Shown: positions 6,095-14,059 of the stretch, in pieces | How positions within the stretch are numbered: position 1 is the first letter of the stretch | How the letters are laid out: each line of letters starts with the position of its first letter | Assembly: GCA_023435985.1 (NCBI GenBank) | Contig: JAEZKY010000026.1 | Span: 1-27,957 of the forward strand | DNA from: Bacillota bacterium | GTDB taxonomy: Bacteria; Bacillota; Clostridia; Clostridiales; Clostridiaceae | DNA: 27,957 bases | Reading direction: 5' to 3' | Made by a program: the position numbers and the translations under genes | The notes under the pieces: generated by a model | What the model was told of the DNA's origin: nothing | Databases searched by the model: none | The model's input: the letters and a program-made list of their open reading frames with translations, nothing else

Positions 6095-7414
6095 TTATTT
6101 TAATTGGAATTTTACTTTAAATCTCTTTTCCCACTCTTCAATAAGCGCAGCTCTAAAATCTGGATGTGCTACATTTATTAATGCCCTAGCTCTTTCTTTT
6201 AAAGTTTCTCCTTTGAGCTTCGCTATTCCAAATTCAGTTACAACATAATGAATATCATTTCTAGAAGTTGTAACAGTTGCACCTTCATCTAAAATTGGGA
6301 CTATTCTTGAAACTTTCCCCTTGCTTGCAGTTGATGGCATTGCAATAATTGACTTACCATCCTTTGCCATTGCCGCTCCTCTTACAAAATCAACTTGACC
6401 ACCTACGCCGCTAAACTGCTTAAGTCCTATTGTATCAGCTGCAACTTGTCCCATCAAGTCTACTTGAATACATGAATTAATAGAAACCATCTTATAATTT
6501 TCGGCTATAACACATGGATTATTTACATAATCTACAGAATACATGGCTACACTTGGATTTCCATTAACATAATCATAAAGTCTCTTAGTACCCATTAAAA
6601 ATGTAACTACAGATTTTCCCGGATGTAAGGTTTTTGCTTTATTGGTTATTACGCCTGCTTCTATTAATTCAACTACCCCATCAGATATCATTTCTGAATG
6701 AATTCCAAGATCTTTTTTCTCCTTTAAGAATAATAATACTGCATCTGGAATTGCACCAATTCCTAATTGAAGTGTAGAACCATCTTCTATGAGCTTTGCA
6801 CAGTTTTCACCGATAGCTTTTTCTACTTCTCCTATTTTAGGTGGCTGAAGTTCAATAATATCATTTGAAGTTTCAACTATATAATCGATATCAGAAACAT
6901 GTATAAAAGAATCTCCTAAAGTTCTTGGCATTTTATCATTTAATTCAGCTATGACGATTTTAGCTGCCTCTGCAGCAGGCTTTGTATAATCATTTGAGAC
7001 CCCAAAACTACAGTAACCATGTTCATCTGGAACACTTAACTTAACTAATGCTACATCTACTGGTAAAGTGCCTTCTTTAAATAACTTAGGCACTTCTGAG
7101 AAAAAACATGGCGTATAATCTGCTCTTCCCTCTAGTATAGCTTCTCTTGTTGTTGCTCCTGCAAATATAGAGTTGTGACGGAAATTAGATGCCATTTCTG
7201 GCTTACAATATTCACTTTTACCCATAGAAACCATATGCACAATCTCAACATTTTCATATGAATCTTTATTTTTAACCATGGCATCTATTATTTCTTTTGG
7301 TTCTCCACACGCGTGTCCAGTTACTACCCTGTCTCCACTTTTGATTTTTTTTACAGCTTCATCTGCTGTAACTAGCTTACTATTATATAAATCCTTCCAG
7401 TTAATTTTAGACAC
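6095..7414 (-). CDS. abfT: 4-hydroxybutyrate CoA-transferase
   Basis: A 439-residue family I CoA-transferase that moves CoA from acetyl-CoA (or another acyl-CoA) to 4-hydroxybutyrate. The family shows in 'F-G-V-S-N-D-Y-T-K-P-A-A-E' (137-149), 'L-G-I-G-A-I-P-D-A-V' (217-226), the predicted catalytic glutamate E241 in 'G-I-H-S-E-M-I-S-D-G', and 'F-S-G-V-G-G-Q-V-D-F-V-R-G-A'. It resembles AbfT of Clostridium aminobutyricum and Cat2 of C. kluyveri over its whole length. The GTG at 7414 lies inside the AGGAGGTG ribosome site and has a stop two codons upstream. Homologues as remembered begin near codon 4 here (ATT at 7405-7403, 8 nt after AGGAGG), so the true start is uncertain. It lies 18 bp after the Cys-rich gene and is the entry step to the dehydratase. 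Confidence 0.92.
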   Translation of the reverse strand: MSKINWKDLYNSKLVTADEAVKKIKSGDRVVTGHACGEPKEIIDAMVKNKDSYENVEIVHMVSMGKSEYCKPEMASNFRHNSIFAGATTREAILEGRADYTPCFFSEVPKLFKEGTLPVDVALVKLSVPDEHGYCSFGVSNDYTKPAAEAAKIVIAELNDKMPRTLGDSFIHVSDIDYIVETSNDIIELQPPKIGEVEKAIGENCAKLIEDGSTLQLGIGAIPDAVLLFLKEKKDLGIHSEMISDGVVELIEAGVITNKAKTLHPGKSVVTFLMGTKRLYDYVNGNPSVAMYSVDYVNNPCVIAENYKMVSINSCIQVDLMGQVAADTIGLKQFSGVGGQVDFVRGAAMAKDGKSIIAMPSTASKGKVSRIVPILDEGATVTTSRNDIHYVVTEFGIAKLKGETLKERARALINVAHPDFRAALIEEWEKRFKVKFQLK

Positions 7415-7432
7415 CTCCTAAATATAACCTAA

Positions 7433-7693
7433 CTAAAAATTTTTTAGGTTACTTATTAATTTGTCATAATCTTTAATGCTTTTAATAAATATTTTATTAT
7501 TTGATATATATTTTTCATGACCTACACAACAATTTAGACATCCACATACTAAGATTAAATAATCATATTCTTTATTTTCCTTTGCTATTTCGAAGTTATG
7601 ATTATTATAAGTATCATTGATTAAATTTGTAACAAACTCTTTTCTATCATAGCTAGGATTACATCCACCACAATATCTAATACCTATTTCCAA
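7433..7693 (-). CDS. Small cysteine-rich protein of unknown function
   Basis: An 86-residue protein with two cysteine motifs: C8-G-G-C11-N-P-x-Y-D-R at the N-terminus and C50-G-C52-L-N-C55-C56 in the second half. The remainder is charged and no membrane segment or signal peptide is present. I recognise the CGGCNPxYDR motif as recurring in anaerobe proteins but cannot name a function. The TTG start has AGGTGA about 5 nt upstream. It is held tightly between the NifU-like gene (15 bp) and the CoA-transferase (18 bp). Six cysteines beside an iron-sulfur scaffold suggest metal or cluster binding, perhaps as an accessory factor for the [4Fe-4S] dehydratase; this is an inference. Confidence 0.75.
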   Translation of the reverse strand: MEIGIRYCGGCNPSYDRKEFVTNLINDTYNNHNFEIAKENKEYDYLILVCGCLNCCVGHEKYISNNKIFIKSIKDYDKLISNLKNF

Positions 7694-7708
7694 AATTTCA
7701 CCTAGCCT

Positions 7709-7978
7709 TTATTTTCTAAGCAGCTGTCTAGCAAAATCAAGCATTTCTCTGCTAATTGGATCAGCCATCTGCACATCTTTTACACCTGGTATTTCTTTTA
7801 ATACACCAGTAACTAACTCTTCCATAGTAAATCTTGCAGAAGGACAATTGCTGCATGCACCTAAAAGTTTTACGTAAGCTACGCCATCTTTAACTTCTAC
7901 AAGCTCAATATCTCCATTATGTTCTGCAAGTAGTGGCTTGATTTTACTATTGATGGCATCATTTATTTTATCTATCAT
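7709..7978 (-). CDS. NifU C-terminal-domain iron-sulfur scaffold protein
   Basis: An 89-residue stand-alone NifU C-terminal (Nfu) domain. The cluster-binding motif is C42-S-N-C45-P-S-A, preceded by 'H-N-G-D-I-E-L-V-E-V' (20-29) and followed by 'I-P-G-V-K-D-V'. Nfu proteins hold a [4Fe-4S] or [2Fe-2S] cluster at the dimer interface and pass it to target enzymes. It is 13 bp downstream of abfD in the same operon, so it may be a dedicated cluster donor for the dehydratase. The ATG has AGGGG about 7 nt upstream. Confidence 0.9.
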   Translation of the reverse strand: MIDKINDAINSKIKPLLAEHNGDIELVEVKDGVAYVKLLGACSNCPSARFTMEELVTGVLKEIPGVKDVQMADPISREMLDFARQLLRK

Positions 7979-7991
7979 GGCATTACCCCTA

Positions 7992-9446
7992 TTATTCTTC
8001 TATTCTCGCAATTTTCTTAGCAATCTTCTTTTTAGCTGCTAAATTTCCTTGTCTAGCTATCATAATTCTTTGAGCTTGTGGTGAACCAGCTCCATGCATT
8101 GATTCTGTTCTATATCCAACAGCTGCAGTTCCTAAACAAAGATTTTCTATTAATCTTAATATTCTCATTCTATTTTCTGTTGAAACTGAGTTAACACCTC
8201 TTAAATATTTATCTATATATGGTCCTATCTCTTCATCTCTAAAATCAGCTTCTGATGGCATAGTAACCATTAATCCTCCAGCAATGTCTTCTGCAAGCCT
8301 ACATATTTCATAAGGGAATCTTGTTACATTTTGCTTACATACATTAGCTAATAAATTATCAATGTAATAATTTCCTGATTCTGTTTTAGTCCCCATTGCT
8401 GAACATGCAATACCGCAAGAGAACAAAGTTTCATTTAAATGAGTCATCTCAATTAATTTATCTTTAACATGTGATGCTTTATGAGCTCCATTGTAGTCAG
8501 CAGCTACTGCAGCAGCTCCAATTAAAACATCTCCAACTCCAACTTTACATCCACCATAACTTTGTCTATGATATCCAGCAAATCTTTCAACAATCATTCC
8601 TGCAAAGTCAGTTTCTCCATTTAAGAAGATTCTTTCATTTGGTACAAAAACGTTATCGAATATTGTTAAGGTTTCTTGTCCACCAAATTCAGCGTTTCCA
8701 AGATCTATGTCAGCACCTGGTTCTAATTTTCTTGTATCACAAGATTGTCTTCCATATATATGAATTATGCCTTCTGCATCAGTAGGTACAGCAAAAGATA
8801 TTGCCCAATCTTTGTCATTTGGAGTTAAAGCAATTGTAGGCATTACTACAACTTCGTGAGAATTTATCATACCAGTTTGGTGACACTTAGCACCTCTAAC
8901 AACAACACCATCAGGTCTTCTTTCAACAACCCTTAAGTATAAATCACCATCAGCCTGATTGCTTGGTGAAAGTCCTCTATCTCCTTTAGGATCAGTCATT
9001 GCACCATCAACTGTTAAATCATTTTCTTGAACATATTTTAAGAATTCTTTGAAATTTTCATGATAATTAGTGTTGCAAGCCTTATCTATTTCATAAGTTG
9101 AGCTGAATATTGCATTGAAGGCATCCATACCAACGCATCTTTGAAAACATGATGCAGTTTTTTGACCAAGTAATCTTTGCATCTTTACTTTTTTAATAAG
9201 ATCATCTGTACTTTGATGTAAATGAGCAAATCTATTTACCTTTTCTCCTGTCAAATTAGAAGTAGCTGTCATTAAATCTTCATACTCTGGCATTAGTGCT
9301 AATTCATAAGTCATAGCAACTGAATTAAGAGATGGTCTTATAATTGGATGATCAACAACGCTATCAACTGGCTTTCCAAACATATACACTTTCAAATTTA
9401 ATTTCCTAAGACTTTCAATATATTGTTCCTTTGTTTTTAATGGCAT
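7992..9446 (-). CDS. abfD: 4-hydroxybutyryl-CoA dehydratase / vinylacetyl-CoA isomerase
   Basis: A 484-residue, FAD- and [4Fe-4S]-containing dehydratase that converts 4-hydroxybutyryl-CoA to crotonyl-CoA by a ketyl-radical route and also isomerises vinylacetyl-CoA. The cluster ligands are visible: C100 and C104 in 'A-S-C-F-Q-R-C-V-G', H293 in 'G-Y-H-R-Q', and C300 in 'Y-G-G-C-K'. They fall one residue after the C99/C103/H292/C299 set known in C. aminobutyricum. The length is full. The ATG has AGGAAG upstream. It is the first gene of a five-gene operon behind a sigma-54 promoter. Oxygen-sensitive enzymes of this kind occur in strict anaerobes that ferment 4-aminobutyrate, succinate or 4-hydroxybutyrate. 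No succinate semialdehyde or 4-hydroxybutyrate dehydrogenase gene lies in the window. Confidence 0.96.
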   Translation of the reverse strand: MPLKTKEQYIESLRKLNLKVYMFGKPVDSVVDHPIIRPSLNSVAMTYELALMPEYEDLMTATSNLTGEKVNRFAHLHQSTDDLIKKVKMQRLLGQKTASCFQRCVGMDAFNAIFSSTYEIDKACNTNYHENFKEFLKYVQENDLTVDGAMTDPKGDRGLSPSNQADGDLYLRVVERRPDGVVVRGAKCHQTGMINSHEVVVMPTIALTPNDKDWAISFAVPTDAEGIIHIYGRQSCDTRKLEPGADIDLGNAEFGGQETLTIFDNVFVPNERIFLNGETDFAGMIVERFAGYHRQSYGGCKVGVGDVLIGAAAVAADYNGAHKASHVKDKLIEMTHLNETLFSCGIACSAMGTKTESGNYYIDNLLANVCKQNVTRFPYEICRLAEDIAGGLMVTMPSEADFRDEEIGPYIDKYLRGVNSVSTENRMRILRLIENLCLGTAAVGYRTESMHGAGSPQAQRIMIARQGNLAAKKKIAKKIARIEE

Positions 9447-9490
9447 AATATCGCTTCCTTTACTAATTTATATTTTCTAGTAATATCTAA

Positions 9491-9507
9491 AGCAATAAGT
9501 ATGCCAA
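9491..9507 (-). promoter_or_regulatory. Sigma-54 promoter of the abfD operon
   Basis: Read on the minus strand it is TTGGCATACTTATTGCT. The -24 GG and -12 GC elements have the canonical sigma-54 (RpoN) spacing, and the predicted transcript start is near 9480, about 35 nt before abfD. The lux-type operon has a nearly identical element at 15825-15840. Confidence 0.88.
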
Positions 9508-9599
9508 AATAAGAATTTTCTATGTTAACTCAAATTTTCCATAATAATATTAAAATCTCTTCCATTTTTAACGCTACTTTCTTTAAAATGGAAATATAT

Positions 9600-9615
9600 G
9601 TTGCGTTTCTGCAAC
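9600..9615. promoter_or_regulatory. Activator-type repeat A (GTTGC-N6-GCAAC)
   Basis: GTTGC (9600-9604) and GCAAC (9611-9615) are perfect inverted arms 6 bp apart, about 95-110 bp upstream of the -24 element. The distance is typical of enhancer-binding-protein sites. Confidence 0.7.
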
Positions 9616-9645
9616 TGAAATTTTAATCTAATTTTATAGCAATCA

Positions 9646-9660
9646 TGTAAAACGTTTACA
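9646..9660. promoter_or_regulatory. cre-like catabolite repression site
   Basis: Read on the minus strand it is TGTAAACGTTTTACA, close to the CcpA cre consensus but with one extra base in the right half. It lies between the sigma-54 promoter and the distal activator repeats, where bound CcpA could interfere with activation. Confidence 0.4.
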
Positions 9661-9690
9661 AAACAACGTATGTGTAAAATATTTTACTCT

Positions 9691-9724
9691 GTTGCATTTT
9701 TGCATCATGTTTCAAATTTGCAAC
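9691..9724. promoter_or_regulatory. Activator-type repeats B and C
   Basis: Site B is GTTGC (9691-9695)-N6-GCATC (9702-9706) and site C is GTTTC (9709-9713)-N6-GCAAC (9720-9724). Each has one mismatch to the arms of site A. The outer arms also form CTCTGTTGCA...TGCAACAGAG. Two adjacent sites plus site A suggest cooperative binding of the AAA+ activator encoded just upstream. Confidence 0.68.
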
Positions 9725-9801
9725 AGAGCTCCTATTTATCTATCTTCATATCATAAAAATTAGTCTATAAATACAAAAATGGGCCTGCTGCATTTTAAAA
9801 T
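9725..9801. other. Spacer between activator gene end and abfD control region
   Basis: It contains a weak hairpin, AAAATG (9776-9781) with CATTTT (9791-9796), whose minus-strand reading ends in CATTTTTGT. This could be a poor terminator for the activator gene. Nothing else was recognised. Confidence 0.4.
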
Positions 9802-11568
9802 TTATTCTTTTATATATTTTTGCCTTTTCCGTACAAAAGTTGATGCATCTATTCCCAAGGATTTTGCTGCTGCCCTGACATTTCCATACTTATCATAGGC
9901 CTTCTTAATTAATTTCTCTTCTATGGAATCTAAGGTTTCTTTTAAATTTATACCTTCTTCAAAAGTATTTAAAGTTACAACCATACCATGTGAACTAATG
10001 ATATTTTTAGGAAGGTCTGATCTTTTTATCTTATCATCCTCGCTCATAATTACAACTCTCTCTACAATATTTTTAAGTTCTCTAACGTTTCCAGGCCAAT
10101 TATACTCGTACATACAATTTAAAGCATCTGGAGCAAATATCTTATTAAAGCTATATTTTTTATTAAGCTGTGTAAGAAAAAAATTTATCAAAGGCATAAT
10201 ATCCTGCTTTCTTTCTCTAAGTGGAGGAATATATAAGGGCACGACATTTAGCCTATAATATAAATCTTCTCTAAATTGTTTCTTCTTTATCATATCTTCT
10301 AAATCTCTATTGGTCGCAGCTAGTACTCTGACATCAATTTTTATAGGCTTTGTTCCTCCAATTCGAACCACTTCCATTTCTTGCAATACTCTTAAAAGTT
10401 TAACCTGCATATCCATTGGAAGTTCTCCAACCTCATCTAGAAAAATAGTACCTCCAGAGGCCATTTCAAATAGACCTATTTTACCTTCTTTGTTTGCTCC
10501 AGTAAATGCACCTTTTTCATAACCAAAAAATTCGGATTCTATTAAACTTGCAGGCACTGCACCACAATTAACTTTAATAAACTGTTTTTTACTCCGTTTG
10601 CTGACTTTGTGTATATGTTTTGCTATTTGATCTTTTCCTGCTCCCGTTTCTCCAAGCATAAGAATTGTTGTGTCTACCTTCGCTACTCTACTTGCAAGCT
10701 GAATAATTTCGATGGTTTTATGATCCTCCGCAACAATTTCAGATGTATTTAACAGCTGTGTTCTCATTTCTTCAATCTCTGAAACATATTTACGAGTAAT
10801 TTCTTTACTTTTTTGAAGCTGTTCTTTTAATTCATAAAGTTGTGTTACATCTCTCACATTTGTAACCACCATAATAATTTTTCCACTTTTATCGAAAATA
10901 GGATTACTGCTTACCAAAACCTTGACTCCCGTTTTGAATTCTTGCTGAATTGTCGTAGTTTCTCTATTTTTTAATACCAAAAGAGTAGCAGATTGAGATA
11001 TAACGCCCTCTTTCTCGAGATCTTTCATGTTTCTGCCCATAACCTCTGCTTTTTTAAGCCCTGTAATTCTTTCATAGGCATTGTTTATTTTTATAGTGTT
11101 AGCTTCCCCATCTGTTATATATATTCCATCATAAGAACATTCAATAATAGAATCCAGCTCCATCAAACCCAGTTTTACATTTTTCATGTCCCTGCATTTT
11201 TTAGAGATTCTTTTAACTAAATTATTAATCAAATCTGTATGAGTTATAATACCCACAACTTTATTATTTTTATCTGCAACTAAAAGACGACCAATTTTGT
11301 ATTTTAATGCGTCTTCTATATCCATCTCACTATTAATTGTTATTACTTTTTTTAATTCTAAAGCCTCAATCTTTGTATTCATTTTAGATTTATTAAGAAT
11401 AGCTTTCATCAAATCTGTCTTTGTTATAATACTGATTAATTTTTCATCTTTATCTACAACGGGTGCCCCATCAATTTTATTTTCCACAAAAAGCCTTGCT
11501 GCATCTTCAAATGTATCGTATGGCTTTAAAACCAATACTTTCTTTGTCATCAGATCTTTTACTTTCAA
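9802..11568 (-). CDS. Sigma-54-dependent activator with CBS pair and PAS domain
   Basis: A 588-residue enhancer-binding protein. Two CBS domains (about 1-57 and 68-118) come first, then a PAS sensor (about 135-240), a coiled-coil linker (245-275), an AAA+ domain (about 280-510) and a Fis-type helix-turn-helix (about 545-588). The AAA+ domain has Walker A GETGAGKD (306-313), the sigma-54 contact loop GAFTGA (353-358) and Walker B 'T-I-F-L-D-E-V' (374-380). CBS pairs usually bind adenosine nucleotides and PAS domains bind small molecules or cofactors, so two inputs are likely. The TTG start has GGGTG 7 nt upstream. It lies between two sigma-54 operons on the same strand and is the obvious candidate activator of abfD. 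It may also be reached by read-through from luxC (101-bp gap). Confidence 0.93.
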   Translation of the reverse strand: MKVKDLMTKKVLVLKPYDTFEDAARLFVENKIDGAPVVDKDEKLISIITKTDLMKAILNKSKMNTKIEALELKKVITINSEMDIEDALKYKIGRLLVADKNNKVVGIITHTDLINNLVKRISKKCRDMKNVKLGLMELDSIIECSYDGIYITDGEANTIKINNAYERITGLKKAEVMGRNMKDLEKEGVISQSATLLVLKNRETTTIQQEFKTGVKVLVSSNPIFDKSGKIIMVVTNVRDVTQLYELKEQLQKSKEITRKYVSEIEEMRTQLLNTSEIVAEDHKTIEIIQLASRVAKVDTTILMLGETGAGKDQIAKHIHKVSKRSKKQFIKVNCGAVPASLIESEFFGYEKGAFTGANKEGKIGLFEMASGGTIFLDEVGELPMDMQVKLLRVLQEMEVVRIGGTKPIKIDVRVLAATNRDLEDMIKKKQFREDLYYRLNVVPLYIPPLRERKQDIMPLINFFLTQLNKKYSFNKIFAPDALNCMYEYNWPGNVRELKNIVERVVIMSEDDKIKRSDLPKNIISSHGMVVTLNTFEEGINLKETLDSIEEKLIKKAYDKYGNVRAAAKSLGIDASTFVRKRQKYIKE

Positions 11569-11669
11569 ATTATCACACCCTACATTTTTATTTATATAGA
11601 AATTAATGATTTATCAGCAATAATAAATTAATATATTAAATCAAAATTTATTAGTTCTTAAAATATTGT

Positions 11670-12965
11670 TTACTGTAAATTTAAGACCGTCCATTTAACT
11701 ACTTCATTCATAAAAAGTATTCCATCCCAAGGAGAATCATATAGGTTCATGCAGCCTATTTTAACTAATCTATCTACTCCATGTAAGCTTACTTTATTTG
11801 CAAAACTCATTATTTTATTATTATCCTCAGAGGCTATTCCAATAGTTTGTATTCTTGGAGTTATTAATTTACAAACCTCAAATATATCATTAACCTCTTT
11901 TAAAAATATTGTCCTATGCTGTATAGGTTCTTCTAATGTTATTTCTTTATCTATTAAGATTGTATATTGGAGATCTTCCCCGCATATTATATCTTTTTCT
12001 GGAGATAAGAGATATTCTCCTCTTTTATTTATTATATTTGCAGAGGCTCCTTGACTAATTTCAAACTTTGAATAACGTTTTAAAACCTTTTCTATTGATT
12101 TTGAAAGCATTTGTGCTGCTTTCTTCAGCGGTAAATTAGATTTCTCAATAAATAAGACTTGAGGAGATGAGCATGCCTTTTGATCAAAATTTATGATATC
12201 CTTTGCAAAATTTTCAAAAAGCTTAGTTATATTAGGACCTTCCATAGCAGATTTTTCAAATACAGCGAAGGAATATTTAGGTCCAAATATTATATCCTTA
12301 CAGGTTGTTTTCTTAGAAAGAACAGATATTGTATTTACAGCTTCTTCACCTCCACATATTACTCTTACATCTGCTGATTGTGACATTTCAGCATTTAATT
12401 TTAAATCATTACTTGGGAAGTTTATGATTGAAATCCCCTTTAATAATGTGCTGGCGCAATATTCTTCGCCTTTAAAATTAATTTTAATATTTTTTAAAGG
12501 TTTTAATAGCTCTATAACAATATTTATACTTCCAATAGGTACCCTGCTTAAATTAACATTTTTACAAATAAGGGCTTGAATTAGATAATATATTGGAAGA
12601 GTCGGAACATTTCCAGCCATGAAATGACATACCATTCCTCTTGGCTGGGCTTTCATAAATTTATTATCTTCTATTTGAACAAAATCATCTAAGTACTTTT
12701 GTTTTTTAAGATCTAGGCGTAAAAGTTTATTTATATTACTTTTCTTAAGCCATAATACTAAATATGGTACCCCCTCATAACTTAAAAACCTTCTATCACT
12801 TGATAATATTTTACTATATTCATTAATTATTTCAACTATAGCTTCTGATGGATATGAACAAATTGTTTCTCTACTTTTATTAAGTTCTTCTATAATTATA
12901 TCTAAATTTTGAAATTTCCTAGCTTCTAAATAAAATTCATTTCCAAGCATAGAACAACTTATCAT
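11670..12965 (-). CDS. luxC: LuxC-like acyl-protein/acyl-CoA reductase
   Basis: A 431-residue LuxC-family reductase of the aldehyde-dehydrogenase fold, which reduces an enzyme-bound acyl thioester to an aldehyde with NADPH. The family shows in 'H-F-M-A-G-N-V-P-T-L-P' (114-124), the nucleophile C265 in 'K-A-C-S-S-P-Q', and 'F-G-P-K-Y-S-F-A-V-F' (227-236). It is slightly shorter than LuxC of luminous bacteria (about 480). It overlaps the LuxE gene by 4 bp (ATGA) and is the last gene of the operon. LuxA, LuxB and LuxD are absent, so this is not a light-producing system. The acid reduced cannot be told from the sequence. Confidence 0.9.
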   Translation of the reverse strand: MISCSMLGNEFYLEARKFQNLDIIIEELNKSRETICSYPSEAIVEIINEYSKILSSDRRFLSYEGVPYLVLWLKKSNINKLLRLDLKKQKYLDDFVQIEDNKFMKAQPRGMVCHFMAGNVPTLPIYYLIQALICKNVNLSRVPIGSINIVIELLKPLKNIKINFKGEEYCASTLLKGISIINFPSNDLKLNAEMSQSADVRVICGGEEAVNTISVLSKKTTCKDIIFGPKYSFAVFEKSAMEGPNITKLFENFAKDIINFDQKACSSPQVLFIEKSNLPLKKAAQMLSKSIEKVLKRYSKFEISQGASANIINKRGEYLLSPEKDIICGEDLQYTILIDKEITLEEPIQHRTIFLKEVNDIFEVCKLITPRIQTIGIASEDNNKIMSFANKVSLHGVDRLVKIGCMNLYDSPWDGILFMNEVVKWTVLNLQ

Positions 12966-14059
12966 TTCTTATCCCTCTTTTCTGCAAAGGTATCTCCACA
13001 TCCTCTTGTTTCAGATTTTTCTACTCTATTTTTAAACTTAAAGTATTTACCCTTTCTTCCACATTCACAATCATCTACGCCTATAAATTCACCAATATCC
13101 TCAGTTAATATAGCTTGACCTGGATAGCTCGAAGTAAGCCCACTCATAATCTCTATAAAGCCACATTGACCTTTTTCCACTTCTTTAAGCGTTGAAAAAT
13201 CTCTTATGATAATTTCTCCAAAATCAGGAACATGTTTATATCCATATTCACAATCAAGAAAAACTACACCTAATTGTTCAACCATTCCATAAAAATCTAT
13301 TATATTTTCAGGTGACGTCCCAAAAATCTCTGCTGCTGCTTCATTAAATTCTTCTTTTTCAACCTTTTGATCTTTTAATTTTTTCCACCCTCCGCTATGA
13401 AGGAGCTTGATTTTTGACATATTTAATTTTATATCTTTTTCTTTTAAAACCTTAATAAATCTAGTCCATACAATATAGGTAAAGCCATATACTAATACAT
13501 CTGTATCCTTATATTTCTCTTCAAATTCTTTAAGTCTTTCTAAGTTAAGTACAAGATTATCCTCTATAGAATCCATAACATAAGTCAAACTTTTTCCAAA
13601 GCTGCTTACCCCTCTTATTGCAGCACCTCTGGCAGTTATGATATCACTTTTTCTATTAATTTCTTTACTATCAATAATTAACATTGGCCTTCTATATGAT
13701 CCTAAAAAACTTGTTAAAGTTGATATTAAGCCTTGAGCTTGTCTTATAGATGTTTCCTTGTCAAGGTAGATCCTGCTAGGAATATTTTGAGTTGTAGAAC
13801 TTGAGTTTAATATTCTCACTACATTTTCTTCACTACAAGTCCTAAGCTCAAAATACTTAAACATATTCACAGGAATAAATGGGATTTCTTCAAGAGAATT
13901 TATAGTATTTATATCAATCCCTAATTTTTCATACATGCTGTTTAAATTTTCATTCTTTCTATTTTGATATATCTGAGGCTTAATAATATTCAAAAGCTTT
14001 TCTTCTTTATCCTTTTGCATACACTTAAATTGCTCATTTTTTATAATTTCATCTATCAT
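12962..14059 (-). CDS. luxE: LuxE-like acyl-protein synthetase
   Basis: A 365-residue LuxE-family enzyme, which activates a carboxylic acid with ATP and carries it as a thioester to LuxC. It has the adenylate-forming signature region 'L-N-S-S-S-T-T' (84-90), 'L-L-H-S-G-G-W-K' (219-226) and 'D-F-Y-G-M-V-E-Q' (255-262). Near the C-terminus C354 in 'R-G-C-G-D' matches the position of the acylated cysteine of luminous-bacteria LuxE. C331 and C333 in 'D-C-E-C-G-R' form a further Cys pair. The length is normal. It overlaps both neighbours by ATGA, so it is made together with the ligase and LuxC and probably forms a complex with LuxC. Confidence 0.9.
   Translation of the reverse strand: MIDEIIKNEQFKCMQKDKEEKLLNIIKPQIYQNRKNENLNSMYEKLGIDINTINSLEEIPFIPVNMFKYFELRTCSEENVVRILNSSSTTQNIPSRIYLDKETSIRQAQGLISTLTSFLGSYRRPMLIIDSKEINRKSDIITARGAAIRGVSSFGKSLTYVMDSIEDNLVLNLERLKEFEEKYKDTDVLVYGFTYIVWTRFIKVLKEKDIKLNMSKIKLLHSGGWKKLKDQKVEKEEFNEAAAEIFGTSPENIIDFYGMVEQLGVVFLDCEYGYKHVPDFGEIIIRDFSTLKEVEKGQCGFIEIMSGLTSSYPGQAILTEDIGEFIGVDDCECGRKGKYFKFKNRVEKSETRGCGDTFAEKRDKK

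Noticed and set aside
10993..11220. Plus-strand frames antisense to the activator and other large genes
   Set aside because: These are shadows of well-supported minus-strand genes with no ribosome sites or protein families.
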